Shown here piece after piece: positions 11,038 to 23,358 of a stretch of 64,000 nt of DNA. The stretch lies in contig JACTVC010000001.1 in assembly GCA_018417955.1 (NCBI GenBank), positions 248,001 to 312,000 on the forward strand. The letters run 5' to 3'. The position numbers and the translations under genes were made by a program. The stretch's first letter is position 1; every line of letters begins with the position of its first letter. The notes under the pieces were generated by a model. That model did no database searches and was not told where the DNA came from. It saw only the letters and a program-made list of their open reading frames with translations. The stretch is from Laccaria trichodermophora (Eukaryota; Basidiomycota; Agaricomycetes; Agaricales; Hydnangiaceae).

Positions 11038-13250
11038 ATGTCCAACAACACCTCTATGGATAAAGCCACGCAGGGCACATTGCAGAGAGGGAAGGCATGT
11101 CTGCGATGCCGGTGAGCTTAGATCATTAGTCTTCATTGTGTTGCCCACTGATGATGCTCACTGTCTAGTAAGCGAAAGATGGTGAGGAGCCGATAGCTCG
11201 CCCCATCAAGCCCGCTGACCTTTTCTACAGAGATGCGACGGAGCGAAGCCTGCGTGTCAGCAGTGTATCAAGGCCAAGAAGGGCGAGGCTTGTGAGTATG
11301 ACGACGGAAAAGGGAAAACGAGAACACAGATCCTTCGCGAAACTGTAGCAAAATTAGAACAAAGGATACGGGATCTTGAGGATCCTGATTATGTTGCGTC
11401 GTCGGTGATGTTGTATGATCCTCATACTCATTGTCACTCGGAGTCGTCTTCGTCTTCGTTCGGCTCGCCCGAGAGTTCCTATCTCTCCGCTTCTCATTCC
11501 CCATTCCCCTCTGGTATGTCTGGCTAGCCTTGGCTAAAGCACTTTCTGTTAACTTGTCTTTTCAGAGTCCCCCGCATCCCCCCCAGATTGGTCCCATGTG
11601 CAGGTAAGCTTCGCAGGCACGTCTCCTAAGTTTCGTCAATTTACAATCTGTAGGGTATCGTTTCTCCGATCCCGTCCCCGTTTGTTACGCCGCTATTTTT
11701 CGATGACCACCAACCACCCTTCCATCCTCCTCCTGAGCTTGGGCAGATGCTGTGAGATCGTCTGATTTACGTGAGAATGGCACCATTCTAAATTCCGTTT
11801 TAGGTTGGACATCTTTGCTCCGCATCGCCGTCAATGTGGTCTTGCGATTCATATGGGCCAATTACGGGACAGCCTCAGTCTTGGCCCAAAGCATCGTCAT
11901 CCCGTACTTATGAACGCCGTCTATCTTTGGGCTTGTTTTGTCTCTCGACCCGAACCGCTCTGTCAGCACGAAGAACACTACCTTCAACAAGCTCTCATTG
12001 CCCTCCCAGAAGCCCTACGGCTTCAGAACAAGGTCATTGATGTCATTCAGGCGTCTTGTCTTCTTTCACTGTACTTTCTTTCGACTGGACGGCTTTTGGA
12101 GGGGGGTTACCATGCAAATGCGGCTGCCGCTTTAGCTGTGCAAATCGGCCTTGGAAGAAATTCTTTCTTAGAAGCTCAAAACTTTTTGTTGAACGGCTGT
12201 ACGGAGACTGACCTCAAACCTTCCAAATTTGACATTCAAGAAGGCGAAAGGATTTTGACCTTCTGGCAAGTTTATAATCTTGACCGCTGCTGGTCAGTCG
12301 TGCTTCGGAAGCCTTGCATCATTCAAGATGGACCCGATCCAAAAAATGCCATTCACTGCCCTTGGCCCCAGGAAATAGCGGATTATGAGATAGTTAGTTT
12401 TTTTTTTCATGGATTGTCACGGTTTTTGACCTCGTTATGGCCCACAGGGCTATATCGATTCCAATATTAATCCGATGCAAACTATTCAATCGTTCTTGGC
12501 CGGGACTATGTCCCCCAGCGGTTTTTCTATTCCTGCTCTGCGAGTCAAGGCTTCAACGTTGTTCGCCCAGGCCGATCATCTCTTAACGGATTTGACACCA
12601 GGTACCCCTCCCCTCCCGTCTTTCGGCCTCCAAGAGATAAACTACTTACCTGATGGTTGACAGGCACCAAACCTTCTGTGAGGTTCACCGAAAAAATGCG
12701 CAGCCTCGAACACACAATCACTCTCTTCTTGTCCACCTTGATTCCCGTCCATCAACTGGATGTTGTTCTTCCTGAGGAAAAGCATTGCTTGATTGTTGCT
12801 CATACAATTGCACAGTCGGCGATCATCCACATGCATCGCCCATTTGCGGAGGAAGTCACTGTCTCGTTTGAGAAGTGTACTCAAGCTGCAAGAACTTGTA
12901 TAGCTATCATCAAGCACATCACAGAGCAAGATTTTGGTTTTCTGGAGCCTATCATTGCGGTCAGTCTCACAACATTCAAATTTGAGCTTTTTTTTCAACA
13001 ATCTTTTAGCCTTGTTGGTGGTCTGTCGCAGACATTATTGTCGGGGAACTGGATACTCTTGAGGCTTCTTGGCCCCTGATAGATTGCACCGACGTGCGAA
13101 ACGACCTGGGAACCCTCCTGTATGCAATGACTCGTCTCGCTCCACGCTTTCCAATCATTGGTTTGTGGTTCGTTTACTCCGCCATCAATTCTGTTCATCT
13201 TTGTCAACACAGCGCCTGCTCTTTCGAAGCTCCAGAAGCGGCTGTCTTAG
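11038..13250 (+). CDS. Zn2Cys6 fungal-specific transcription factor
   Basis: Ten exons can be spliced exactly: 11038-11111, 11169-11181, 11231-11513, 11566-11603, 11654-11751, 11804-12392, 12448-12601, 12664-12959, 13010-13160 and 13213-13250. They give 577 residues. The Zn cluster is at the N-terminus: CLRCRKRKMRCDGAKPACQQ followed by C-x8-C (pattern C-x2-C-x6-C-x6-C-x2-C-x8-C). A short helical stretch follows (ILRETVAKLEQRIRDLE), probably the dimerisation element. A Ser-rich linker leads to the fungal_trans middle homology region (LDIFAPHRRQCGLAIHMGQL, FWQVYNLDRCWSVVLRKP). It is expected to bind DNA in the nucleus; target genes are not evident from the context. Exon 2 is only 13 nt and lies inside the zinc cluster. 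Confidence 0.9.
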
Positions 13251-13796
13251 TCGGTTAAGGCAGCTCAGGGCTAACTGCATAAGAAACATCAAAATCCTCT
13301 CCCCCGGACAACCCGGGGGATCCTTGACACGTTCATTATCAGTATTTTCCTCTTTTTTAAATGTGAACGTGGATTGCGCGGGCTCCGGAATTCTTCGATG
13401 CCTTCTAGAGGATTTCTGCATTCTCCTTCGTTCCCAATAGCTCACGAACTTTAGGACATTTGGACCATAATGGACATTGGACTTAATCTTACGACTTGAT
13501 TAGAACAACGGACTTACGGACAATATTCTCTCACGGACGATACATGGACGTACACTCTACGCTCTTCGACTAGCACTTGACTAGCCCATAATTTACATGA
13601 ACTGTATCTGTAGCTGCCTTTTTATGTATACTCTATCACTTCACAACAGAGTAATTTACTTCCGTTGTTTGCTAGTAGTCTGTTGACGAGCAAAACATTT
13701 GACACCTGCCTCGACTCTGCTCGAACCACTGAAGTCAATGCCCATACACTTTCACCTTTAGGACTCCAACGGTAAACACGATTCAACTTGTACTAC
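13251..13796. other. intergenic
   Basis: No gene seen. The stretch holds the 3' region of the Zn2Cys6 gene and the promoter of the next gene. From about 13440 it is rich in GGACTTACGGACAAT-type near repeats (GGACATTTGGACC, GGACATTGGAC, GGACTTACGGAC, GGACGATACATGGACG), a loose GGAC-periodic run over roughly 100 bp. Confidence 0.35.
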
Positions 13797-16700
13797 ATGC
13801 AATCGCCAGGCGATGCTACTCCTTCCCCTCTCGGCGATTCCCCCATTCTTCACGACCCTCGGCTTGTCGTTGGCTCTCTGGACTCTTTCGACTATACCAG
13901 ATGGCAAAGTCCAGCAGGCAGCGAATCAAATTTCAGCAACCAGTTCACGAGGTCAACGAGGAGCGTTTCATCCCCTCTTGTTGCCCGCAGGAGGTCTCCA
14001 TCCCCGCAAAATGATCTTGGATTGCTTCACGAATTACCAATGCAATCGGACCACCACTGGACTGTCTTCGCGCAGCTAATGGAAAATGGGATTCAGCCAT
14101 TACCAAACGCCTCCACTCAGCACTGGGCGCCAGAACAGCCTTTCAAGCCCATGACATCATGTGAGGTTCTTGGGCAATCCTCAACTTGCCTTCAAGGGCT
14201 ACGTGAGAAGTTGCGAACACCATTCCACACATCAGGTCAACGTGACGGCAGCTCTGCCATGTCATCAGGCTTCAATACCACTTCCTTTCAATCTCCTGCT
14301 GCTGAACGGTCGGAATCCGTCAAGTTTGGGCTAGAACCACCAATGAGCACTGATGACGTCATTGGGGAGTACGATTCCGATGACTCTGGTACATCGACCA
14401 CAACCCGCCCGTCCGTGGGAAGTCCATCCCGCTTCCTAAACCATTTGCTGAAGCTTTCCATGGCCCACCGCAACGTTCTGAAATGCTCCATCGCGTACTT
14501 GATCGCATCTTTGTTTACATTCTCTCCATACCTATCCGGTTTTATCAGCGACTTAACATCATATGGTCCTGGAGAGCGTAAACCATCCCCAAGTGGGCAT
14601 ATGGTCGCAACGATGTGAGTCTGGCAACTTGACTGAAGAATATTTCCAACTTTGTTTTAAAAAAATAGTGCCGTGTATTTTAACCCTGCCAAAACTATTG
14701 GCGCGATGGTCGAGGCAGACCTTTTCTGCCTATTGGGCTTATTCTACTCGTCGCTTGTCTGTTTGGTTTCAATGTCTATGTATTGGTGGTTGGAGTTGAA
14801 ACCTGGTTGGGAGTGGCTTGCAGACGTTGTCGCCGTTGCCTGGATTGGGTTGAGTATGAGTGGGGTGGCTTGGATGAAGGTGTGGATGGTACGTTGAGAG
14901 GCCACTTTATGTAAAGTAATGCCTTCTAACACGTCAATGGCAGAATAACGCATCGTTTAACACAGGCAAGCAGCTTGGTTACCTCTGCCTTCCACATCAC
15001 TAAATCTCATGTTTTCATTCCAAGCTTGCAGCATGACTGCCATCATCATATTTGTCGTGTAAGCAGTGAAAGTCCTCTATTACGCTGCCTGCCTGACTCC
15101 ACCGTAGTCTGGTCAAGGAAGGTGGTTTAGAAACACTTTTACAGGTTTCCACGATCGTGTTTTTTGGATCTGCCGTCTCTAATCTGGTCTGTTACTTTAT
15201 CTGGCCTCAATCTGCAACATCAAATCTTCAAACCAATTTGACGACGACACTTGATTCTTTCTCAACCGTTTTGACGATGCTCACCGACGTCTTCCTTCTG
15301 GAAAATGAGAGCGGGATGCAAGCGGGGAGCTTAAAAGATCTGCAACGAGCAGTCAAAGATCATCAAGATAGCTTTACGACCCTCAAGAAGGACCTCAGCG
15401 AAGCTCAAAGCGAGTGGTTTCGCCGAAAATTGCCTAGTGAAGAGGCTGATCGTGGCAATAAAATAAGAAATGCTGGCCGACAGAGTTATGAGGATGCGGT
15501 GGATAGTATGAACCGTTTGGCTCAACACCTCAATGGCCTTCGAAGCAGTACGCGCCTCCAATATGACTTGACGAAAGCGGGGATTACTCGTGATAACAAC
15601 AAAAAACTTGGCAAAGCCGGTGCTGTACATACCACTGGTCAGATTGTCGAAGAGGACGAGATCGCGATGCTGAGCACTGCTGTGGAGATGTTTGGCGATC
15701 TTGTTGAAGAGCTTGGGCCTCCTTTGAAGGCCTTGTCTGTGAGTAAAGTCTATCTATCACGGAAACACTTCTAAAGATACCTCAAGGGAGCCTGCACTTC
15801 CACACTACAATGGCTTAGGGACGCCTTTCTGAAGTCACAATCTGTTACTCAAAGGAAACGGGATGTCATCACGCCTCATGAATTCACGGAACTTATAGAT
15901 GACATTAACCGCGCTTTGGTACTCTTTGAGAGTACTTCAAACCATGCCGTCCTTCGACTGTACAGGAGCAGCAATGCGAATCATACTTCAAACTTTAATC
16001 CCCAAAACACCGTTTACGGGGAAAACAGTTTGCTAACTGGACCCGATCACGAGCACGTTTTCCTGGTTTACTTGTAAGGTCATTAGTCACTGCTATTCAT
16101 CCTTTGTCATCACTCTTTGCAGCTTCATCTTTACCTTGCAAGAGTTTGCCAGGGAATTGGTATCACTCGTGGATGCCATGGAAAGGATATACACTTTTGA
16201 GCAGGCTAGACTCGTTCAACGATCTTTCTGGTGGAAGGTGTTTGTTAGAATCGGACAAACACTGCGTGGTATTCGACATTGGGGAAAGTCTGGTAAATCC
16301 TCTCAAGGGAGGTCTGGTCTGAGAAGGACTCTTTGTATGTGCTTCCAATCGCTCTTTCCAGCCCAAGTGTTAATTCAACAATGCAGCAGCGTACATCATT
16401 CCAGAGCACAGAGCTGCCCATCCATTCTTTCCCAAGGTCCGACCCCATGCACCAAATACCATTCAGACTCCCTCAAGGGATAAGCTGTCGTTCTGGAGAA
16501 AGATGAAGCGCACTATATGGGAGATTGGTATTCGCTTGACGGAGAGAGATGCAAAATACGCCATTAAAGCAGGAATGGCAACTGCCATTCTATCTGCCCC
16601 CGCTTTTTTCGATGCGACTCGTCCCACGTTTGTTAAATACTATGGTGACTGGGCTTTGATTTCAGTGAGAGGTGTCTATTTTCTTCTTTGTCTCCGATTT

Positions 16701-18290
16701 ACCCTTTGCTTGCAGTATTTTATTGTCATCTCCCCAACTATCGGCGCTGTAGGTGAAATTGAAATTACCCTCAATCCGAGCTAATCAACTCCAGACGAAC
16801 TACCTCAGTCTTCAGCGTGTCCTTGGAACACTGTGCGCTCTACACACCCGTTGAAGCCTCTATCTCATCTTACTACTAGATTTGGGGCAGCTGTTGCAGC
16901 TGCAACGTATAGCTTTTTTCCTGAAGACGCTGTATTTTTAGCCGTGTTTGGCTTCATTTTCTCGTTACCCTGTTTCTATTTTGCTGTGGTCAAACCCCAA
17001 TATCTTTCCGCCTCAAGATTTGTTCTCCTGACGTATAACCTAACGTGTCTTTATTGGTGTGTATTTTTCTGATTGACACGCTGACTCATTTCTGAGTACC
17101 ATCCATCTTCATTTCCAGTTACAATCTTCGTGAAAAAGATGTCTCCGTGCTTGATGTGGCGCTTCACCGTGCACTTGCCGTTACCGTTGGCGTCCTATGG
17201 GCCGCGTTTATTTCAAGATTTTGGTGGCCCGCAGAGGCTCGGCGCGAGCTCAGTAGGGCACTTGGAGAGTTGAGTTCTTCATCTTTTCAAGCCCAGTTGC
17301 GTTGCTTATGGAAGGTGGAAAGGTTCTGTTTGAATATTGGGTGGCTTTATACTCGTTTAGTGGCTTCGAATTCATTCGCCCCCGAGTATCATCATCAACA
17401 TGAGTGCAACGAGGATTCAGATATTTCCCTTCTACCCGGAAGGGTGCCAACGACACGTTTAAATAATTCAATCCAAGAGTTCATGTCCATGTGCGTTGAA
17501 TGAATTTTTTCTTCCCCGACTGTTCACTCAGCCTAGATTTTCTATGCTAGGGAATTGCATTTGCAAATAAAGTTGATTGAATTGCAGACACTCCTAGCTC
17601 AAGCACAGCATGAGCCTCGTCTCAAGGGCCCCTTCCCTGTGCAACTATATCGTAACGTGTTGACGGGTTTACAAGCGATTCTAGACAATCTCCACAGCAT
17701 GCGTTGCGTCACGACTCGAGAAGAATGGTGAGCTTTCACCCTATATGAAGATGTCAAGAACTTCTCACCATATATTCAGGTATACGGCAAGTTGGAGCTT
17801 TTTGCCTCGATTTAACTTGGGATAACAACGGGCGATTTCTGTCAGAGTGTAAGACAAGATTTTATTGTTCCTGTGAACAAGGAGCGGCACGAAATGGTTG
17901 GAAACATAATTCTCAGTTTTTCGACTCTTGCTTCCGCCTTCCGCCTCAAGGCCCCGCTTCCTCCATATCTACCCCCGGTAGAAAAGTCCAGGCAACGTCT
18001 GGTAGATTGCCACGCCTTTTACCCAGTATTTCCATGAGCTGATGGGATAATACCGGTAGGTAGACGCTATTCGAAGACTCGACGTCGTCAAGAATCGTGA
18101 CGTGAAAGGCTCACGCCAGCTTCTCTTTTTTGCTTATGCTCTCGCCATGAAGGGTGTGACCCAGGAACTTGAGTCGTTGGGGCGAACCTTGCAAAACGCG
18201 TTCGGGGTCATAGGTCAAACATCAGACGAATTCGAGGCTTTATTCATGGTCCCGGAGGAAAGAGAGCGGATTATCAACTACGTCGCTTGA
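13797..18290 (+). CDS. Bre4/aromatic acid exporter-like multi-pass membrane protein
   Basis: Starts MQSPGDATPSPLGDSP at 13797. After about 200 polar residues comes MAHRNVLKCSIAYLIASLF, the beginning of the fungal 'ER transporter, 6TM' domain (ArAE_2_N), with further membrane helices (FYSSLVCLVSMSMYWWLEL). A cytosolic helical linker follows. A second FUSC-like membrane half begins YAIKAGMATAILSAPAFFDA and includes LDVALHRALAVTVGVLWAAF. The end is DUF2421/Bre4-like: VPVNKERHEMVGNIILSFST, LPPYLPPVEKSRQRLVD, then LLFFAYALAMKGVTQELESL. The family includes yeast Bre4 (brefeldin A sensitivity); substrates are unproven. Splicing near 17.8 kb needs a 7-nt exon (17780-17786, G TAT ACG) and a GC-AG intron (17787-17845) to give EEW-YT-SVRQDF. 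Confidence 0.85.
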
Positions 18291-18493
18291 CATGTTTGGC
18301 CTGTGCTTTCACTTTACATTTTAGTCTTTCTTTTATGGCACGTTTGTGTAGAAGGGTGCAATTTGAATGCGAAGTAGAAAAAAGTTATTTCCACGTGACC
18401 AGGGAGGGTGAGCTCCAGACGTGATGAGGTAACAACAGGGTAACAACTTGGACGAACTTACCATTTCTTCCCACTTAGTGACTTGTCGCAGAC

Positions 18494-20727
18494 ATGGAAA
18501 TGAATGAGGATAGGGAAGTAAAAGGTCAGTCCATTATTTCATTCACTGCGGCTGCTTCTCACTTATCATGAAGAACTCGTTCGGAGAGCGGCAAGCAATC
18601 CGGACAAGAGCGGTATCCAGGTGAGCTTTAGACATTCCACTTTGCTCCGGGTAATAATGAGTCGTCATTACCAGAGACGAGAAGCATTAAAGAAGCTGAT
18701 CGTATCCAGCCATTCAGGTTCCCCGGCTCTCAAAATGCTGGCTGCGGGGAACATTCCCTCTTTATTCAACGATTTCCCCGAGCTGGAAGAAGAGGCGATC
18801 AATGCCATTTACGATTTGTGTGAAGACCAATCCCCTCAGGTGGCATATATCCTCCATGTACTAAAGTTACTAACAGCATTGCAGGTTCGGATCAAAGGTT
18901 ATGCAGCAATCTCTCGTATTTCAGACGCCCAGAACAAGTGGATCAAGCGAAATGCGGATGTCCTCCTACAACTCTTACAAAGTGGTCAGTTCTATTCACC
19001 GTCGTGGTGACTATCACTAAACATAGTTCACTCTGCTGGATAAATAGACGAACCCGATGAGGTGCTTGTGGTCAAGAAAGCATTAACGGAGCACCTGGAC
19101 ATGGATCCCAAGGTCACCCTCGGCGTCCTTTGTGATCAAATCGTCCCGCCTGACGAAGGCGTGGATGAAGAGGAAAAGCAAATACGTGATCGTCTTAGGG
19201 AACTGGTCTTGTCCTTTCTTTCCGGAGAGGCCAAACGAACCGTGATACGACATGCAGTTGCGGGGAGTCCTTCCGAGGAACTTCTGTTGGGCAGCCTTCT
19301 AACAGTAAGTGGCATGGATGCTTTCCAACGATGGAGTTTGTTTAATACGTCCAAGGCGATACCTAAATTGAATTTCAACACCGTCAATGTCATCGTAAAA
19401 GACTTACTTTTGTCACTGCCATCTTATCACGAGCACTCGCCTCGGGGACAGGTACTTCTGGGTATGTTGCTTGAGAAGATAAAGCCCTGTCTTGACCACG
19501 ATCTACACTCGAGAAAGCCGGCGGAACTAACCACAGCCCGTCCATACCTCCAACTTGCAGGCTTCATAGTGCTGGAAAGCAAGACGGCCTCTTCATGCGA
19601 CCTTTTACAGCATTATTGTAATTTCTTGATTGGCAAAATTTTTCTACAGAAGCTAGAAGTGGACGATCGGCTTTGGGTCATCCACAATCTAGCTGATGTT
19701 CTTGCGTTCTGCAAGGAAAACCCCGAAAACGACGAACGTTTTATCCTTTTAAGAAGTCGGATAGTAGAAGCATGTCCGTTCTTACTCGAGGTCTGCGTTT
19801 TTTATATATATCTTGTCTTTGGTCCTTACGTCCTATCCATGATAGACGCTACTACGTTCAAATCTCTCACAGACAAGGTCAGCCAATGCTTGTCAATGGC
19901 TACTCGACACGTGTATTGCTGTGAGTAGATAACTATGCGAGGTTCTCCTACGGTATTGATCCACACATACAGCGTAAACAGTCTTCAACATGGACCGTAC
20001 CGCCGAATCTGGTCCGCGTGCTGGAAAAGCTGGACACAGAAATTAATGCATCATCCTCCGAAGGTACCAAGCAAAAAATTCAAGAGCGTATAAGGGTTCG
20101 CAATGGACTACTCTTTTTTCTGTCCTGTTTTCATGCAACCATCTTCTCTTTTATTTTGAGCAGGCTCTGGCGCCTGCGAAACTCCCGGTTGTACCCTCAA
20201 ACGACCTACTTGTTGCGACTTTCCCTCCCAGTGACACAAGCGTCACGAACAGCGCATTCACATATCACATCCATGAAAGTAATGGCCATGCTCAGATGAA
20301 TAGATCCCTGCTAGGCCAACGTCAACAAGCCACTAATTCTCTGTCAAGTCATCCATCATACCATCCCGCGAACTCCGCATCGAGACGTGCATTCGACGAA
20401 AGCCAAAGGGCTCCAAAGCGACGCAAGGGGAGTGACCGTGTGGCGGGCCTTCCCGAACCCTCACTTCTCAGTCGCCTGCATTCTTCCTCCCCTCCTCAAT
20501 TAGTTCAGACTTTTCATGCATCACTTGATGACGACGGCCCCCCAGGAGGTGAATGGTCAATCAAGGGTGCTGCACGAGCGACTGGTACAAGATCTCCTCC
20601 TCGACTTTCAGCGGAGACGCCATCCCAATCCTTGTTGGATAGACTGCAGGATGTTAGCTCAAGGACCGTTACGGAAGATAGGTTTATTCCTAGTGACCCA
20701 GGGAAACGAAAACGAGGGACTTTCTAG
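18494..20727 (+). CDS. API5: API5 / apoptosis inhibitory protein 5 homologue
   Basis: Starts MEMNEDREVKELVRRAAS. It continues with the helical-repeat body of the API5 family: MLAAGNIPSLFNDFPELEEE, AINAIYDLCEDQSPQVRIKG, DVLLQLLQSDEPDEVLVVKK, and a long series of paired helices. In animals API5 is a nuclear HEAT/ARM-like protein that restrains E2F1-driven apoptosis and binds Acinus. In fungi the role is not settled. The C-terminal tail (from about 20290) is polar and basic (RAPKRRKGSDR, DPGKRKRGTF at the end), consistent with nuclear import. Introns of about 50 nt interrupt the body; those after 19790 are less well defined. Stop at 20727. Confidence 0.85.
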
Positions 20728-21122
20728 CTCCTTTCCCATTTCATATGTGTGCAAGGGTTGTTTACATAATCAAACTTTCCGTTGTCAAAGATGCGGGTGA
20801 TCGCACTTGCTTCAGTCTACTTCTCGCGACTAAAAGTACCCTCATGGCAACAACCGACTGCGCCTCTTGGAATTGCAAGAACTTCACTCAGATTTATATT
20901 GTCCGTTCTCACGACGGTATCTTCACCCGCCAGTGCCACAGTGGATTAGGGTCTACTGCTCGCGATGTGCCGTTCATCATTGTTTAAAAAAGATTTAGGG
21001 CGAAGCTTGGCACTCTCACTGCAGGCACGAACTTGTTGGTCCCTTACGCCGTAGACCTCAAAACCTGGTTGGAATTAAGAGTGCCGCAGTACGGTTCTTT
21101 CCCTCCCTTCTCTCATATTGAT
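20728..21122. other. intergenic
   Basis: No supported gene. Short open frames such as 20745-20987 (+) have Cys-rich but unfamiliar translations and no splice support. The stretch should hold the API5 3' end and the promoter of the cytochrome gene. Confidence 0.35.
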
Positions 21123-22809
21123 ATGCTTCGTCTTTCTCTTCTTTTGCTCCTGGCATCGAGTTGTAAGGTTGCCACTGCGGTATTTAGGGCTTTTCTTAAG
21201 ATGTCATTCCCAAAGTCATTTACGCTTCATGCAGGCTGAGACTACGAGCGATCAACAATGCGGTACTGTCCGTACTGGAAACACTTGACTTCTCATCGTT
21301 TATGACCGATGCGCTTCTCATTCAGACGATGTGCATTACTGCAAATGCCAACAGCACCACTGTTGAATGTCAATAGGAGGCGTTCAACCTTATGGACAAA
21401 CAGCTGCTTACTCAACACACCTCACAGATATTTTAACAAGCCGAGGGAAAAGGACCCTTGGTTGGATGGGAATGTTAGTTCATAGTCCTTACTGCGATTT
21501 TGTTTTTAGAACGTTTCGCAGGGGCTTCGGTAGCCAAATGGCCAATACTCCCATGGTCATTATGTGGTCTAACAGCGATGGGACTATAACTCTCTCTCAG
21601 CGCCAAGCTCAGCGAGAGGTCATGCCAACCGTGGTCGCAAATCCCCCTCGTGTAGCTACTTTGAACGATTCTCTCAGCATTGTGAGTGGTCAAATCGGTT
21701 TATCCTACATTTTCTCATTCTCGATAAATAGACCTCAGGATCCACACCACAACTTGCTTACACCATCCCCGTATGTAATGTACCTCCGCCAATTCAGAAC
21801 CAACTCATCTCTCGTTCTGAAGACCAACAGCGATCAGAAGCAAAGCATTATTTACGCTTTTGGCACTCAAAACCCAGGTTCATCGGCGAAAGACGCAACA
21901 CTGGCGGAACATGTTGATTATGGCGTACTTCAGTTAGACTTAACCAAGTCGTCGTCGACGTCAAATGGAAGTACAGGGGGGACCTCATCCTCCGGAGGAA
22001 GCACCTCTGGAGTAGACAGTACCCCATTGTCGTCGTATCAGCGTATGATTGTTGCTCATGCAACCTTCTGCACTGTCGGTTTCCTGTTGTTTTTGCCAGC
22101 TGGGGCTCTTTTGGCGAGATATACAAGAACGTTCACAAGTATGTGGTTCAAAGGACATTGGATTGCACAATTCGCGCTGGGCAAGTATATCCCTCCCGTT
22201 TATCTGCTGCGTAGGATCCAACTGTGTTTTCACAGCGGGGCCGTCTATTTTCATTGGAGTCGCTCTGGGCATTCAGTCTGTTACAGAAGCAGGTGCCACG
22301 CATCTGAACGATAGTCACAAGGTATATGTTCATCCCCCCTCTCTGCGACCAATATCTTATTTTGCCGAGTCAGAGATACGGTCTTGCGATCTTTGTTCTT
22401 TACCTTCTCCAATGCGGAGTGGGTGCAATCATTCATTGGGTCAAGGCTAGGGATCGAACCCGCAGACCTCTCCAGAATTATTTTCACGCAATCTTTGGGC
22501 TCCTCATCATCGCCCTTGCGTATTATCAAGTTCACTCTGGGTATAAAGTTGAATGGCCCAAGGTAACAGGACGTGGTGAACTCTCCAAAGGTGTCAACGT
22601 CTTCTTCTTCGTCTGGTTAGCGGTGAGTCATTTGCGCACTCATTTGTGTGCATTTTGACAACTCTGTTCTCTAGGTGCTGCCTGTAGCATACTTTGTTGG
22701 ATTGAGTTTCTTGCCGAAACAATTAAGGCAAGAGAGAACGTCGGTCCTCTCACGCCGTGGTGACGGTGACCTCAAACTAGACCAAATGGGGTACAAAGAT
22801 CGCCAGTGA
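21123..22809 (+). CDS. secreted DOMON (CDH-type cytochrome) plus cytochrome b561 membrane protein
   Basis: Begins with a signal peptide (MLRLSLLLLLASSC). After short introns the mature start reads AETTSDQQCGT-TMCITANANSTTVE-YILTSRGKRTLGWMGM-GFGSQMANTPMVIMW. This is the heme-b DOMON domain found as the cytochrome of cellobiose dehydrogenase: GWMGMGFG supplies the Met region, and HVDYGVLQLDL the likely His ligand. A Ser/Gly/Thr linker (TGGTSSSGGSTSG) leads to a cytochrome b561 core with candidate heme histidines in IVAHATF, KGHWIAQF, NDSHKRYGL and NYFHAIFGL. No flavin dehydrogenase domain is present. The protein should pass electrons across a membrane to an extracellular or luminal acceptor; the acceptor is unknown. 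Tail ends LDQMGYKDRQ at 22809. Confidence 0.85.
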
Positions 22810-23358
22810 GGAAGAATTAATTGGGATTAATTTGTAAATTGCTACTGTGTAGTAGCATTGTAAATGGTAACATGTTTGGAACGACGCGCTGTCATGTGAC
22901 CGTTCCGCTACCCTATGAATAACAAGCAACGTCGTTGTGAAACCACCAAACGTCCAGGGTATAGCTTCTGAGCGTGATACTTTTTGTTACCGAACGAATG
23001 CCACTGAAATACCGTATACCAACCGTATACCAATGAGTAATCGCGACGCCACTGAGAAACAGCCATAACGACTCGTTGAGGACTCGTGTCATGAGCCACA
23101 TCTCGTAAATACAACACTGTGCTGTGTCTCCTCGTGCTTGTTGTGGCCTTCATCCTTGCGGTGGCCGCTTTGGCCTTGGTGGCCCTTTGTGCGATTTGTG
23201 TTGCCAATTGAGCGCCCATTGTTCGTGTCAAGGAAAAGTCAAAGCGTGCAGGGTCGCCACCGTCGGGCTTTGAAACGCGTACATACAAAAGCTCTCTCCC
23301 CTCTGGTAAAACTCATCTACCCACCTCCGGCATCTACCCACCTCCGGCCTACTCCACT
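22810..23358. other. intergenic
   Basis: No supported gene. The ORF at 22908-23288 (-) crosses the promoter of the kinase gene and has no recognisable motif. The only notable feature is a short direct repeat just before the kinase start (CTACCCACCTCCGGCAT then CTACCCACCTCCGGCCT, about 23317-23351). Confidence 0.4.

Noticed and set aside
22420..22475. tRNA-like T-arm string GGGATCGAACCCGC
   Set aside because: It lies inside a well-supported coding exon (IIHWVKARDRTRRPLQNYFH), and no matching acceptor stem or anticodon arm can be drawn around it.
22908..23288. 126-residue minus-strand open frame
   Set aside because: No recognisable motif, atypical composition, and it lies across the promoter of the checkpoint kinase gene.
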